61,722 nucleotides of DNA from Chloroflexota bacterium (GTDB lineage: Bacteria; Chloroflexota; Dehalococcoidia; Bin125), in contig JAPPJZ010000007.1 in assembly GCA_028874365.1 (NCBI GenBank), positions 1 through 61,722 on the forward strand. The letters run 5' to 3'. The notes below the pieces were generated by a model. It was not told the DNA's origin. It searched no databases and saw only the letters and a list, made by a program, of their open reading frames with translations. The number at the start of each line of letters is the position of its first letter. Position 1 is the first letter of the stretch. Shown here piece after piece: positions 36,917 through 45,700 of this stretch. Position numbers and translations under genes: made by a program.

Positions 36917-37228
36917 TCAGCGATCACGACGAGCCCACCGAGCGAAGCGCTGTCCGAGATCGAAGGCGTCCCAAACCTGGAAGCTCAGCCAGCCTGCGAC
37001 ACCCGAGCAGATCACGGCGCTGATCATCGACACGCCGATGCCGAGCTGATTGTCGAGCCCGGCGAGTGGCACGAGGGCCCCGCCGCCGATCCCGCCCAGT
37101 AACGCAAAGGGCGCGGCCCAGAGCGCTCCGCGCGCTCGTCGAGGCAGGCTCAGCGCGATCCAACTCAACATGGACAACAGCGACCAGGTGGCCACGAACA
37201 AGATCAGGAAGATCACGCTAACCAGCAC
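36917..37228 (-). CDS. Small membrane protein, 103 aa
   Basis: A protein with three likely membrane helices: VSVIFLILFVATWSLLSML, WAAPFALLGGIGGGALVPL and IGVSMISAVICSGVAGWLS, separated by a basic loop (LPRRARGA), with a basic C-terminus (RFARWARRDR). I recognise no family. The start is GTG 37228. It lies 41 nt upstream of proS on the same strand and 47 nt from the divergent ispG gene, so it may share the promoter region of the translation operon. Confidence 0.6.
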   Translation of the reverse strand: MLVSVIFLILFVATWSLLSMLSWIALSLPRRARGALWAAPFALLGGIGGGALVPLAGLDNQLGIGVSMISAVICSGVAGWLSFQVWDAFDLGQRFARWARRDR

Positions 37229-37275
37229 GTATCAACGGTACGATGCACGTGATCGGCTGAGGAGAGGCGGCATCG

Positions 37276-38433
37276 ATGGCGGAGACGATTCAGCTCACCG
37301 GCGACCTGCGCCGCAACCCGACCCGCGCCGTGCAAGTGGGCGACGTCACGATCGGCGGCGGCAACCCGATCGTCGTCCAATCAATGGCGGCCACGAGAAC
37401 GCAGGACATCGAAGCCACGGTCCGACAGGTCAAGCTGCTCGAAGCCGCCGGCGCGGACCTGGTGCGCGTCGCGGTCGACTCGCGCAAGGACGTTGAAGCA
37501 CTAGCCGCCGTGCGCGAACAGACGGAGGCGCCGCTCTCCGTCGACCTGCAGGAGAACTATCGGCTCTGCACCCAGGTCGCGCCGTACGTCGACAAGATCC
37601 GCTACAACCCCGGGCATCTGCACCACCATGAGAAGTCGAAGTCGGTGCGCGACAAGGTCTCGTTCATCGCCGAGACCGCAGCCGAGCACGACTGCGCCAT
37701 CCGCGTCGGCGTCAACTGCGGGTCGCTCGATCCGCGGATGCTGGAGCGCTATCCGGACGACCACGTCTCGGCAATCGTGGCCTCGGCCTCCGAGCATTGC
37801 GGGCTGCTGGACGAGCTTGGATTCGAACGGTACGTCGTCTCGCTCAAGGACTCGGACTGGAAGCAGGTCGTTGAGGTCAACGAGAAGTTCGCCGCCGAAC
37901 GCCCTGACGTGCCGCTGCACCTGGGCGTCACTGAGGCGGGCATGCCTCCGGAGGGCGTAATCAAGACGCGTGTGGCGTTCGAGCAGCTCGTCACTCAGGG
38001 CATCGGCGACACCGTTCGCGTTTCGCTGACAGTGCCGTTTGACGACAAGGGCATGGAGATCGATGTCGCACGCGGGATCCTTGCGGATATCGCCGCCGGC
38101 CGCTTCCGTTCGGTGCCGCTGAAGTTCGACGAGGGCCTGAACATCATCTCCTGCCCGTCCTGCTCGCGAGTCGAGAACGAGAAGTTCGTCGACCTGGCCC
38201 AGGACGTCAAGGCGATGACCGAGTACGCCTCGGACTACGACGTCACGATCGCCGTGATGGGCTGCCGCGTGAACGGCCCCGGCGAGACCGACGACGCCGA
38301 CCTCGGCCTCTGGTGCGGCCCGCTGGCCGTCAACCTGAAGCGGGGCGAGGAGTCGCTAGGTCACTATCCCTACGACGAGATCCTGCCTCGGCTGAAGCGC
38401 GAGTTGGACGAGATCATCGCTGGGCAGACCTGA
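37276..38433 (+). CDS. ispG: 4-hydroxy-3-methylbut-2-en-1-yl diphosphate synthase
   Basis: A 385-aa IspG (GcpE), which converts MEcPP to HMBPP in the MEP isoprenoid pathway using a [4Fe-4S] cluster. The cluster ligands Cys293 and Cys296 (SCPSCSR) and Cys330 ([10 protein letters not shown]) are present. The N-terminal TIM barrel shows [17 protein letters not shown] and [17 protein letters not shown] precedes the ATG. The length is that of ordinary bacterial IspG. With uppP nearby it supplies the polyprenyl route for cell envelope synthesis. Confidence 0.95.
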   Translation: MAETIQLTGDLRRNPTRAVQVGDVTIGGGNPIVVQSMAATRTQDIEATVRQVKLLEAAGADLVRVAVDSRKDVEALAAVREQTEAPLSVDLQENYRLCTQVAPYVDKIRYNPGHLHHHEKSKSVRDKVSFIAETAAEHDCAIRVGVNCGSLDPRMLERYPDDHVSAIVASASEHCGLLDELGFERYVVSLKDSDWKQVVEVNEKFAAERPDVPLHLGVTEAGMPPEGVIKTRVAFEQLVTQGIGDTVRVSLTVPFDDKGMEIDVARGILADIAAGRFRSVPLKFDEGLNIISCPSCSRVENEKFVDLAQDVKAMTEYASDYDVTIAVMGCRVNGPGETDDADLGLWCGPLAVNLKRGEESLGHYPYDEILPRLKRELDEIIAGQT

Positions 38434-38473
38434 GCTGTCATGGGATCTATCGATTGACACGGCATCTCAGGTC
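38427..38473 (+). repeat. Inverted repeat at the ispG stop (possible terminator/attenuator)
   Basis: An 8-bp perfect inverted repeat, GACCTGAG (38427-38434) with CTCAGGTC (38466-38473), encloses a second pair, TGTCA (38436-38440) with TGACA (38455-38459), around a 14-nt loop. The ispG stop lies in the left arm. No U-tract follows, so it is at best a weak terminator or an mRNA-stabilising structure. Confidence 0.35.
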
Positions 38474-38789
38474 TCAAAGCCGCACAGCACCACCAGCGCA
38501 GAGGCGGACGCAACCAACGACTACACCACTTGGTCCAACCCCTGAAGACCTGGAGGAGTACGGCAGAATCGACGACGACGATCCGACCATTGGAGTGACG
38601 TTGGACACTGATGTCACTATTGCGAGAGTCGAACTCACCTTCGACCAGGTTCACCAGCTCGTGGAGGCCGGTCGGCTCATCGGAGAGCCTCCCATCACCT
38701 TCATCCGCAATGCGGCGATGGCTCGGGCGGAGGAAGTGCTGGCCTCGCAGCCGGAGCGGGCAGATTCGCCAGCCGCAGGCGGCAGCTAG
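38454..38789 (+). CDS. Antitoxin-like small protein (start uncertain, possibly degraded)
   Basis: The C-terminal 70 or so residues look real: PEDLEEYGRIDDDDPTIGVT, VELTFDQVHQLVEAGRLIGE and PPITFIRNAAMARAEEVLAS have the pattern of small antitoxin-like proteins with a ribbon-helix-helix-like helix near the end. No ATG precedes this part in frame. Candidate starts are TTG 38454 (111 aa, with an odd basic N-terminus) and GTG 38595 (64 aa, losing part of the conserved-looking region). The original start may have been lost. No partner toxin is adjacent. It ends convergently with the redoxin gene, the two stops sharing CTAG (38786-38789). Confidence 0.4.
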   Translation: MTRHLRSQSRTAPPAQRRTQPTTTPLGPTPEDLEEYGRIDDDDPTIGVTLDTDVTIARVELTFDQVHQLVEAGRLIGEPPITFIRNAAMARAEEVLASQPERADSPAAGGS

Positions 38790-39763
38790 CTGTCGACGTC
38801 CACTACCAACGGGACACCGCTCAGGTCTCGGCCGACCGCTTGCAGCGCCGCCCGGATCTCGCGTTCCGTGCGCTGGTAGCGGCCTTCGCCGATGTGTCGG
38901 TAGCGCAGACCCATAGCTGCCTCATCTGTGGGGCCGATCAGGTACTTGGCCGGCCACCAGCGGTTGCGATAGGCGCGCCAGGTGCGAGCGTTGTTGTCCA
39001 GCGGCACCGAATAGTCGATGCCGTATCGCGCGATGGCGTCGCGAATCCGCTCGGGATCCTCCTCGTACGCGAACTCCGGTCGATGGACCCCGAGGATGAT
39101 GAGCCCGTGCTCCCGGTACTTCTCGTCCCAGGCGGTGAGATAGGGGAGCGTGTTCTGGCAGTTGTAGCAGCCGAAGGTCCAGAAATCGATCAGGACGACA
39201 TTGCCTTTGGCCAGCTCGCGAGCGATGGTCGTCGGCTCGCCGTTGAGCCAGCCGACCAGACCGATGAGGTCCGGCGTAGTCGCCGCGGCGCGGATCGCCG
39301 CTGCCCCGGCGAGCAAGCGACGTTCATCGGCCGATTCAGGGTCTTGCAGCTGTTCAACCACGACGGCTCGGGTCCGATACCAGCTCCCCGGGTTGGCCGC
39401 CGCCGGCAGGATTGAGCGTCGCGGCATGACGTTGACGCCCTCCAGACGCAACCCGAACTCCGTGCGCCCGTCGCCGAGGCGACGCGCAATCACCAGCGTC
39501 TCGAACCCGTTGACGTCAATCGGCGAACTGACGATCCAGTTGGCATGCTCAATCGTCGCTCGAAGGAAACGGGCCGTCGGAAACCGGGCGCCTCGCGCGG
39601 TCTGCACACCGAACTCGATTCGGCCGCTGTCGTGCAGTCGCGCCCGAACCTCAACAGAGAAGGTGGGAACGGGGTCGGCAGCCGAAGCGACTCCATGCAG
39701 GAACGCTGCGCATAACACTGCCGCGAATACGGTGGGCAGCGCCAGGCGCCTCGTCCGGGTCAT
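38786..39763 (-). CDS. Secreted DipZ-like redoxin with two N-terminal DGR-EFG modules
   Basis: A 325-aa exported protein. A signal peptide (RRLALPTVFAAVLCAAFLHG, ending near VASA) is followed by two tandem modules (about 37-84 and 89-137), each with (D/S)GR-(I/T)-EFG and a later Pro-x-x-(R/S) segment. A thioredoxin fold then starts near 185: VVLIDFWTFGCYNCQNTLPY gives the redox pair Cys199/Cys202, followed by LIILGVHRPEFAYEEDP, close to the redoxin domain of mycobacterial DipZ. It probably handles thiol exchange outside the membrane; the N-terminal modules may bind a partner or the wall. The same modules occur in the protein at 52873-53694. Confidence 0.8.
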   Translation of the reverse strand: MTRTRRLALPTVFAAVLCAAFLHGVASAADPVPTFSVEVRARLHDSGRIEFGVQTARGARFPTARFLRATIEHANWIVSSPIDVNGFETLVIARRLGDGRTEFGLRLEGVNVMPRRSILPAAANPGSWYRTRAVVVEQLQDPESADERRLLAGAAAIRAAATTPDLIGLVGWLNGEPTTIARELAKGNVVLIDFWTFGCYNCQNTLPYLTAWDEKYREHGLIILGVHRPEFAYEEDPERIRDAIARYGIDYSVPLDNNARTWRAYRNRWWPAKYLIGPTDEAAMGLRYRHIGEGRYQRTEREIRAALQAVGRDLSGVPLVVDVDS

Positions 39764-39780
39764 CGCTTAGGTCGCATGGT

Positions 39781-40446
39781 TCAACTGCCGAACCTCGCGC
39801 CGTCGAACCGATCGATGGTGGTGAAGCCGTCCACCGGACCTCGCTTGAGTCTGGTCAGTTGCTTAACCGGTTTGCCGATCGGCAGGAACGCCGCGATCGC
39901 ATAGTGGTCGGGCAGACCGAGGATGGGTTTGAGCTCCGGTTCGTTGGCGATCGGAATCGTGGTCAGCGTGCCGCCGAACCCCTCGTTGCGCGCCATCAGC
40001 AGGATGCTCCAGACAAACGGGTAAATCGAGCCGCCTGAGATCACGCCGACTCGGTCCAGTTCCTTGTCGACCGATGCAACCACGCCGAGGTCGACCACGA
40101 TCGCTAGCAGGACCGGCGCTTCGATGTACGGGTCCATCAGCCTCCTCGGCGTGGGCAGACTGGCCGCCGATTCGTCAGTGACGGACGAGGGGAACGCCGC
40201 ATTCCAGGGACCCTCGCCGGCCTGCTGCATCGCCATGTAGCGCTTGGCCGGACGCTCCGCGGCCTGGGCGATCGCCGCGCGAGTCTCCGGGTCGCGGACG
40301 ACGATCACATGCCAGCCCTGGCGATTGCCACCCGAGGGCGCGAAGCGGGCATGCTCGAGCATGCGCTCGATCGCTTCGTCCGGCACCGGGTCGTCGGTGA
40401 ACTGTCGGGCAGCGAAGGTGGTGCGGATGACCTCGGTGATCTCCAT
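39781..40446 (-). CDS. Nitroreductase family protein
   Basis: A 221-aa FMN-dependent NAD(P)H oxidoreductase of the nitroreductase fold. The start VIRTTFAARQFTDDPVPDEA is the family RSxRxF-type FMN phosphate site, with FAPSGGNRQGWHVIVVRDPE next. The C-terminal part has GVISGGSIYPFVWSILLMAR and GFGGTLTT, typical of the family, and ends in GFTTIDRFDG. No signal peptide. It sits 17 nt upstream of the redoxin gene on the same strand, so the two may be co-expressed. The substrate is unknown. Confidence 0.88.
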   Translation of the reverse strand: MEITEVIRTTFAARQFTDDPVPDEAIERMLEHARFAPSGGNRQGWHVIVVRDPETRAAIAQAAERPAKRYMAMQQAGEGPWNAAFPSSVTDESAASLPTPRRLMDPYIEAPVLLAIVVDLGVVASVDKELDRVGVISGGSIYPFVWSILLMARNEGFGGTLTTIPIANEPELKPILGLPDHYAIAAFLPIGKPVKQLTRLKRGPVDGFTTIDRFDGARFGS

Positions 40447-40486
40447 GTCGGCTCCTACAGTGAGTTAACTCCAGAGCGGAGTCTAC

Positions 40487-41302
40487 GTGAGCATCCTCGA
40501 AGCAATCGTCCTCGCCATCGTCCAGGGACTGACCGAGTTCCTGCCAATCTCGTCGAGCGGACACCTGGTCCTCGCGCGATGGCTGTTCGGCTGGGACGAT
40601 CCGGGGCTCGATTTCGATGTGGCCGTGCACATCGGGACGTTGGCCGCCATCCTCTTCGCCTTTCGCCGCGAAGCCTGGGCCATTCTGAGCGGACTGCGAG
40701 CGGACGAAGGAACGGTGGAGGGATTGAGCCCGCGACGCCTGATCTGGTTGGGCATCATCGGTACGATTCCGATCGTGATCGTCGGCGGATTCTTCTACGA
40801 GACCCTCCAAGACGAACTGCGTGACGCCACAACGGCCGGAGCGTTCCTGTTGGTGACCGGAGCCATGATTGCCGGCGCGGAGTGGCGGTTGCGCCGATCC
40901 GCCGCGCCCGCGTCGCTGAATGTCCTCGACGAGCGCCGTTCACTCGCAATCGGTATCGCCCAGTGCCTGGCGATTCTGCCTGGAATCTCACGCTCCGGGA
41001 CGTGCATGGTCGCCGGCATGGCGATGGGCCAGAGCCGGGAATCGGCCGCTCGCTGGGCGTTCTGGCTCGCGATTCCCGCCCTCGCCGGAGCCGGGATCCT
41101 CGCAGTCGCAGCACTGATCGACGAGCGCGGGTCCGTTGAAGCCGTCCCGCTCATCGTGGGAGCGCTCGTCTCGTTCGCAACCGCGCTGATCGCCATCAAG
41201 ACGCTCCTCTGGCTCGTCCGCGGACGCTCCCTAATCCCGTTCGCCGCCTACTGTCTCGTCGTCGGCCTTGCCGTGTTGGTAGCCCGCGCAGCCGGTGCCT
41301 AG
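40487..41302 (+). CDS. uppP: Undecaprenyl-diphosphatase (BacA/UppP)
   Basis: A 271-aa integral membrane phosphatase that recycles undecaprenyl diphosphate for peptidoglycan synthesis and gives bacitracin resistance. The catalytic motifs are QGLTEFLPISSSGHLVLA near the N-terminus and GISRSGTCMVAGMAMG in the second half, each in a re-entrant segment. About eight membrane segments are seen. The start is GTG 40487, 40 nt from the divergent nitroreductase start. It ends convergently with the carboxylase gene, the stops sharing CTAG (41299-41302). Confidence 0.95.
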   Translation: MSILEAIVLAIVQGLTEFLPISSSGHLVLARWLFGWDDPGLDFDVAVHIGTLAAILFAFRREAWAILSGLRADEGTVEGLSPRRLIWLGIIGTIPIVIVGGFFYETLQDELRDATTAGAFLLVTGAMIAGAEWRLRRSAAPASLNVLDERRSLAIGIAQCLAILPGISRSGTCMVAGMAMGQSRESAARWAFWLAIPALAGAGILAVAALIDERGSVEAVPLIVGALVSFATALIAIKTLLWLVRGRSLIPFAAYCLVVGLAVLVARAAGA

Positions 41303-42867
41303 GGCCGCACCCCGTACAGCGGCTTCGACTCCAGCTCGTGCGGCAGAACCTTGTAGGCGCGCTCGACGAACTGCTGGAGGTAGCTCCGCGTCTTGCGTGG
41401 ATCGATGATCTCCTCGATCCCGAACGTCTCCGCGGTCAGGAACACGTTACGCAGCTGCCGCAGATCGGCTTCGATCTCTTCGCGCTTCGCTTCGGGATCG
41501 GGTGCGTTGGCGATCTCTCGGCGGTAGGCCGCGTCGACGCCGCCTTCGATCGGGATCGAGCCCCATTCGCCCGACGGCCAGCCGAGCCGGTAGTTGAGCC
41601 GCTTAGGATTGCCGGTCGCCATGCCGGCCATGCCGTAGCACTTGCGGATCACGATCGTCAGTTGCGGCACCGTGGCTTGCAGTCCGACCCAGACCGCACG
41701 CATGCCCGAACGGAGCGTGCCTTCGCGCTCGGCCTGCTCGCCGATCATGAATCCGGGGACATCAACGAGGTAGACGATCGGGATGTGGAAGTAGTTGCAC
41801 AGCTCGAGGAAGTGGGTCTGTTTGTCCGAGCCGTCACGGTCGAGCGCGCCGCCGTTCTTGAGCGGGTTGTTGGCCACGATGCCGATCGGCAGGCCGTCCA
41901 CGCGAGCCAGCACCGTGATCACCGAGTTGCCCCAGTGCGGCTTGACCTCGAAGTAGTCGCCGCCGTCGACCACCGAGCGGATCAGCTTGTACATCGAGTA
42001 TGGCCGCCGCGTGTTGCGTGGCACCAGGTCGATCAGCTTTTCGCCCGCGCCTTCCGGCGCATTGACCGCGGGCGCGGCGGGCGGCAGCTCGTTCACGTTG
42101 TCGGGCAGGTAGGAGAGCATCGTGCGGATCTGATCGAACGCGTCGAGCTCGTCCTCGGCCTCGTTGTCGATGCACCCGGACGTGTGCACGTGGACCTGTG
42201 ATCCGCCCAGCGATTCGTTGGTCACGTCGTGGCCGATGCCTCGCTTCACCACCGGCGGTCCGGCGGCGAACATGGCCGAGCGGCCCCGCGTCATCACGCT
42301 CCAGTGGACCATCAACGCCCGGCCGGCCGGTCCGCCGGCGATCGCGCCGAGCACACCGGCCAGAACCGGCACGTTGCGCATCGCCTCGATTGAAGTGACG
42401 AAGTTGGTCCCGCCGTTGGGCAGATAGGTGGTGCCCATCCTCTTGGTCGCACCGACATTCGCGCCGGCCCCGTCGATCAGCAGGATCAGCGGAACCTTGT
42501 ACTCGACCGCCAGGTCCTCACAGAATCCGCCCAACCCGCCCTTGGAGCGCTGCATCGGAAAGAGGGCCGAGCCGCCCTGGATGGTGAAATCTTCCCCGCC
42601 GATCGCGACAGTCCGACCGTCAATCTTGCCCAGCCCCATCACATACGACGCCGGAGTGAAGTCGACCAATTCGCCTTCGTCGTACTCGCCGAGACCGGCC
42701 AATGCGCCGACCTCGTGAAACGAGCCGGGATCGAGCAGCCCGTCAATCCGCTCGCGGACGGTCAGCCGTCCCAGCCGGTGCTGTCGATCGATTCGGTCAG
42801 GAGTGCCGCCGCGATTGGACAGTTCCGTTCGCCGACGCAGTTCTTCAACTTCCGGTTCCCAGACCAT
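41299..42867 (-). CDS. Acyl-CoA carboxylase, carboxyltransferase subunit (PccB/AccD5-like)
   Basis: A 522-aa carboxyltransferase that transfers carboxyl groups from biotin to acetyl-, propionyl- or related acyl-CoA. It shows RLGRLTVRERIDGLLDPGSF, FTIQGGSALFPMQRSKG, IDGAGANVG and, in the second half, PIGIVANNPLKNGGALDRDG and VYLVDVPGFMIGEQAERE. Both crotonase-like halves are complete. The biotin carboxylase/BCCP partner is not in the window. Substrate choice (propionyl-CoA or 3-methylcrotonyl-CoA-like) cannot be settled by eye. The ATG is at 42867; no other gene is in its transcript nearby. Confidence 0.9.
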   Translation of the reverse strand: MVWEPEVEELRRRTELSNRGGTPDRIDRQHRLGRLTVRERIDGLLDPGSFHEVGALAGLGEYDEGELVDFTPASYVMGLGKIDGRTVAIGGEDFTIQGGSALFPMQRSKGGLGGFCEDLAVEYKVPLILLIDGAGANVGATKRMGTTYLPNGGTNFVTSIEAMRNVPVLAGVLGAIAGGPAGRALMVHWSVMTRGRSAMFAAGPPVVKRGIGHDVTNESLGGSQVHVHTSGCIDNEAEDELDAFDQIRTMLSYLPDNVNELPPAAPAVNAPEGAGEKLIDLVPRNTRRPYSMYKLIRSVVDGGDYFEVKPHWGNSVITVLARVDGLPIGIVANNPLKNGGALDRDGSDKQTHFLELCNYFHIPIVYLVDVPGFMIGEQAEREGTLRSGMRAVWVGLQATVPQLTIVIRKCYGMAGMATGNPKRLNYRLGWPSGEWGSIPIEGGVDAAYRREIANAPDPEAKREEIEADLRQLRNVFLTAETFGIEEIIDPRKTRSYLQQFVERAYKVLPHELESKPLYGVRP

Positions 42868-42942
42868 GATTCGCTCCAGACCCTGGCATACGCTGGGCTG
42901 AGTCTACGTTGCCATTTGGGATCATCCGAAGGTTTCATCGTC

Positions 42943-43188
42943 ATGCCAGGATTCCGCAATCGCCTGCACGAACAGCTCGCCAGACGCACGGCTCGCGACG
43001 CGTTTCGCAAGGCCGGTCCCGCCGCGGCCGAGGTGACCGTGCGCTGCGACGTGACCGATGTCACGTTCACGTCCAGCGACGAGGACGACCTGTGCGCACA
43101 GCTCGAGGCGCACTACAAGTCCGCCGAGTACCGCCGCGCCACCAACGTCACGATTGACAAACAGCGCGCGCTCCGCGAACAGCGGTGA
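42943..43188 (+). CDS. Hypothetical protein, 81 aa
   Basis: A small basic protein starting MPGFRNRLHEQLARRTARDA, with a middle segment of alternating hydrophobic residues (EVTVRCDVTDVTFTSSDEDD) and a helical end (LEAHYKSAEYRRATN). I do not recognise it. The frame is open further upstream (to 42715) over the antisense carboxylase gene, so the start is chosen at the first ATG clear of that gene. It lies 49 nt before the double CoA-transferase gene. Confidence 0.45.
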   Translation: MPGFRNRLHEQLARRTARDAFRKAGPAAAEVTVRCDVTDVTFTSSDEDDLCAQLEAHYKSAEYRRATNVTIDKQRALREQR

Positions 43189-43237
43189 CTGGGTACCGGG
43201 CGGCATCTACCCTGCCCGCAGGATGGGAGCGGGCGAG

Positions 43238-45661
43238 ATGACCACCGCGCTTGACGGACTGCGAGTCCTCGACATCTCGCAGGGGCTGGCTGCGCCGTTC
43301 GCCGCCAAGCTGTTGGGCGATCTCGGCGCAAACGTGATCAAACTGGAGCCGCCCGAGGGCGACTCGGCTCGGCGACGCGGCCCCTTCGCAGGATCGGAGG
43401 ACATCGAGGCCTCGGCGCCGTTCCTCTACGCCAACACGTCCAAGCGCAGCGTCGTCATCGATTCGTCGAATACGGATGATCTCGCGCTCCGGGTGCGCCT
43501 GCTTGACTGGGCTGACGTAGTCATCTCGCACGAAACCGAGCCATCCCTGTCCGCCCGTGGCCTTGGCTACGAAGCGCTGAAGGCGCGGAACCCTCGAATT
43601 GTGCTGACGACCGTCACCGGTTTCGGCTCCGACGGACCCTACGCCGATTGGCAGTGGAACCATCTCACGGCGGGAGCGCTGGGCGGATTCACGTATCTCT
43701 GTGGTCGCGAGGATCGCGAGCCGCTGCAGCTCGGGGCTTCGGTCACCGAGACGCTGACCGGCGCCTACGCCGCCGTTGCCACGCTGATCGCTGTCCATGC
43801 GGCACAGGAGCACGGTCGCGGTGACCACGTGGATGTCTCGGTGATCGAAACCGCCGTGAATGCGGCGCTGCTGCCTGTCCAGCGCTACGACTACACCGGC
43901 AGCAGCGGCGCGCGCCGCGCCGACATCGGCCCGTCGCCCTCGTTCATCCTGCCGACGTCCGACGGATACGTGGGCGCCAATGTGCTGACCCAGGCTCAGT
44001 GGGAGATGCTCTGCCAGTTCTTCGGCAAGTCGGAGTTCATCGAAGATCCGCTGTTCGCCGACGGCTGGGCGCGAATGGAGAACTCTCGAGACCTGGCCAC
44101 CCAACTGGCCGAGCAGACGCGGTCGCGCACCGCCGAAGACGTCTTCCACGACGCCCAGACCTGGCGCATTCCCTTTGGCCTGATCCCGACCATGTCGGAC
44201 GTCATGAACCTGCTGCCGCATCGGGAGCGCGAGTTCTTCCTCGACTTCGAACATCCACGCGCCGGCCGAGTGCGCATGCCGGGGATTCCCTGGATGTTCG
44301 GCGACGAACGGCCGCTCGGGACGCGAACCCCGTTACTCGGGGAACACACCGACGACATCGCCACTGCTTCCCTCTCCCCCCGCTCCACGGCGGGAGATGC
44401 CGCAGCCGGAGCGGAGCTCCCCGATCGCCCTCTCGAGGGACTCCGCGTAATCGACCTCTCGATGTTTATGTCGGGTCCGATGACTTCTCTGGTGTTTGCG
44501 GATGGCGGTGCCGACGTGATCAAGGTCGAGTCGGTGCAGCGGATCGACGGCTGGCGGGCGGGCGGTGCGACCGAGGACTTCTGGTGGGAGTGGGCGCCGC
44601 AGTTCAACTGGGTCAACCGCAACAAGCATGGGATCACGCTGAACCTGACCGATCAGCGCGGCTCCGACACAATCCGACACATGGTCAAAGACGCCGACAT
44701 CCTCGTCGAGAACTACACGCCGCGCGTGATGGGCAACTTCGGCCTCTCCTACGAGGAGCTGCGCCAGATCAATCCTGAGTTGATCATGATCTCGATGCCC
44801 GGCTTCGGCCTGACCGGCACATGGTCGCACTACACCGCGTTCGCCAACACAACCGAGCAGATGTCGGGCCTGCCGCACCTGACCGGATACGCCGACGACC
44901 AACCGATCTTCAGCGGCACGACCGGCGGCGATCCGCTGGCCGGGGTTATGGGCGCGCTGGCGCTGCTCTCGGCGCTGGAGCGGCGGCGTCGCTTGAATGC
45001 GCAGGGCGAGCCTGGCGGCTGCCATATCGATCTGTCGCAGACTGAGACGGCCACGTCGTTCACCGGCGAAGCGGTCACCGCGTATTCAGTCTCAGGCAGT
45101 GACCCCGGCCGCGTCGGCAACTACCACCCGCGAATCGCGCCGCACAACACCTATCCCTGCCAGGACGAACAGTGGATCGCGATGGCCTGCGAGACCGACG
45201 AACAGTTCGCCGACCTCGCACGGCTGATGAGTCGGGACGACTGGATCGAGCGCTACGCCGCGTTTGCCGACCGCGACGCGGCCCGCGGTGAGATTGATGC
45301 CGAGATCGGTGAGTGGACCCGCGACCGCGATGCCCGGCAACTCATGCGCGAGCTGCAAGGCCTGCGGATCCCCGCCGGAGCCGTCTACGAGGGCCGCCAG
45401 CTGCTTGAAGACCAACACCTGCAGGCGCGCAACTTCTTCATCACACAGGACCACACCTACGCAGGCGCTCGCCGCTATCCGTTGCAGCCCTACCGCTTCG
45501 CCAATTGGGCCGGCCCCGAGATCGATCGCCCCTCGCCAACGCTCGGTCGTGACACCCGCGAGGTTCTGGCTCGGTTGACCGCGCTGACCGAGACCGAGAT
45601 CGATCAGATGGAAGCCGACGACGTGATCGGCACGATTCCGCTCGGCGAACGCGGCGACTAG
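43238..45661 (+). CDS. Double-domain CaiB/BaiF CoA-transferase (fused), second copy
   Basis: An 807-aa protein with two class III CoA-transferase units: about 1-372 and 397-807. Unit 1 has LRVLDISQGLAAPFAAKLLG and HGRGDHVDVSVIE; unit 2 has LRVIDLSMFMSGPMTSLVF and GGCHIDLSQTETA. By-eye alignment to Frc puts Glu171 (VTETLTGAYA) at the catalytic Asp position in unit 1 and Asp565 (GGDPLAGVMG) in unit 2. The linker (about 373-396) is low complexity. GGGAG lies 8 nt before ATG 43238; an ATG at 43223 is possible. A FAH-family hydrolase gene follows 39 nt downstream, suggesting a joint catabolic role. Confidence 0.88.
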   Translation: MTTALDGLRVLDISQGLAAPFAAKLLGDLGANVIKLEPPEGDSARRRGPFAGSEDIEASAPFLYANTSKRSVVIDSSNTDDLALRVRLLDWADVVISHETEPSLSARGLGYEALKARNPRIVLTTVTGFGSDGPYADWQWNHLTAGALGGFTYLCGREDREPLQLGASVTETLTGAYAAVATLIAVHAAQEHGRGDHVDVSVIETAVNAALLPVQRYDYTGSSGARRADIGPSPSFILPTSDGYVGANVLTQAQWEMLCQFFGKSEFIEDPLFADGWARMENSRDLATQLAEQTRSRTAEDVFHDAQTWRIPFGLIPTMSDVMNLLPHREREFFLDFEHPRAGRVRMPGIPWMFGDERPLGTRTPLLGEHTDDIATASLSPRSTAGDAAAGAELPDRPLEGLRVIDLSMFMSGPMTSLVFADGGADVIKVESVQRIDGWRAGGATEDFWWEWAPQFNWVNRNKHGITLNLTDQRGSDTIRHMVKDADILVENYTPRVMGNFGLSYEELRQINPELIMISMPGFGLTGTWSHYTAFANTTEQMSGLPHLTGYADDQPIFSGTTGGDPLAGVMGALALLSALERRRRLNAQGEPGGCHIDLSQTETATSFTGEAVTAYSVSGSDPGRVGNYHPRIAPHNTYPCQDEQWIAMACETDEQFADLARLMSRDDWIERYAAFADRDAARGEIDAEIGEWTRDRDARQLMRELQGLRIPAGAVYEGRQLLEDQHLQARNFFITQDHTYAGARRYPLQPYRFANWAGPEIDRPSPTLGRDTREVLARLTALTETEIDQMEADDVIGTIPLGERGD

Positions 45662-45700
45662 CCTGCATGCGATCCTTCTGACGAACGAGAGGAGCGCGCA

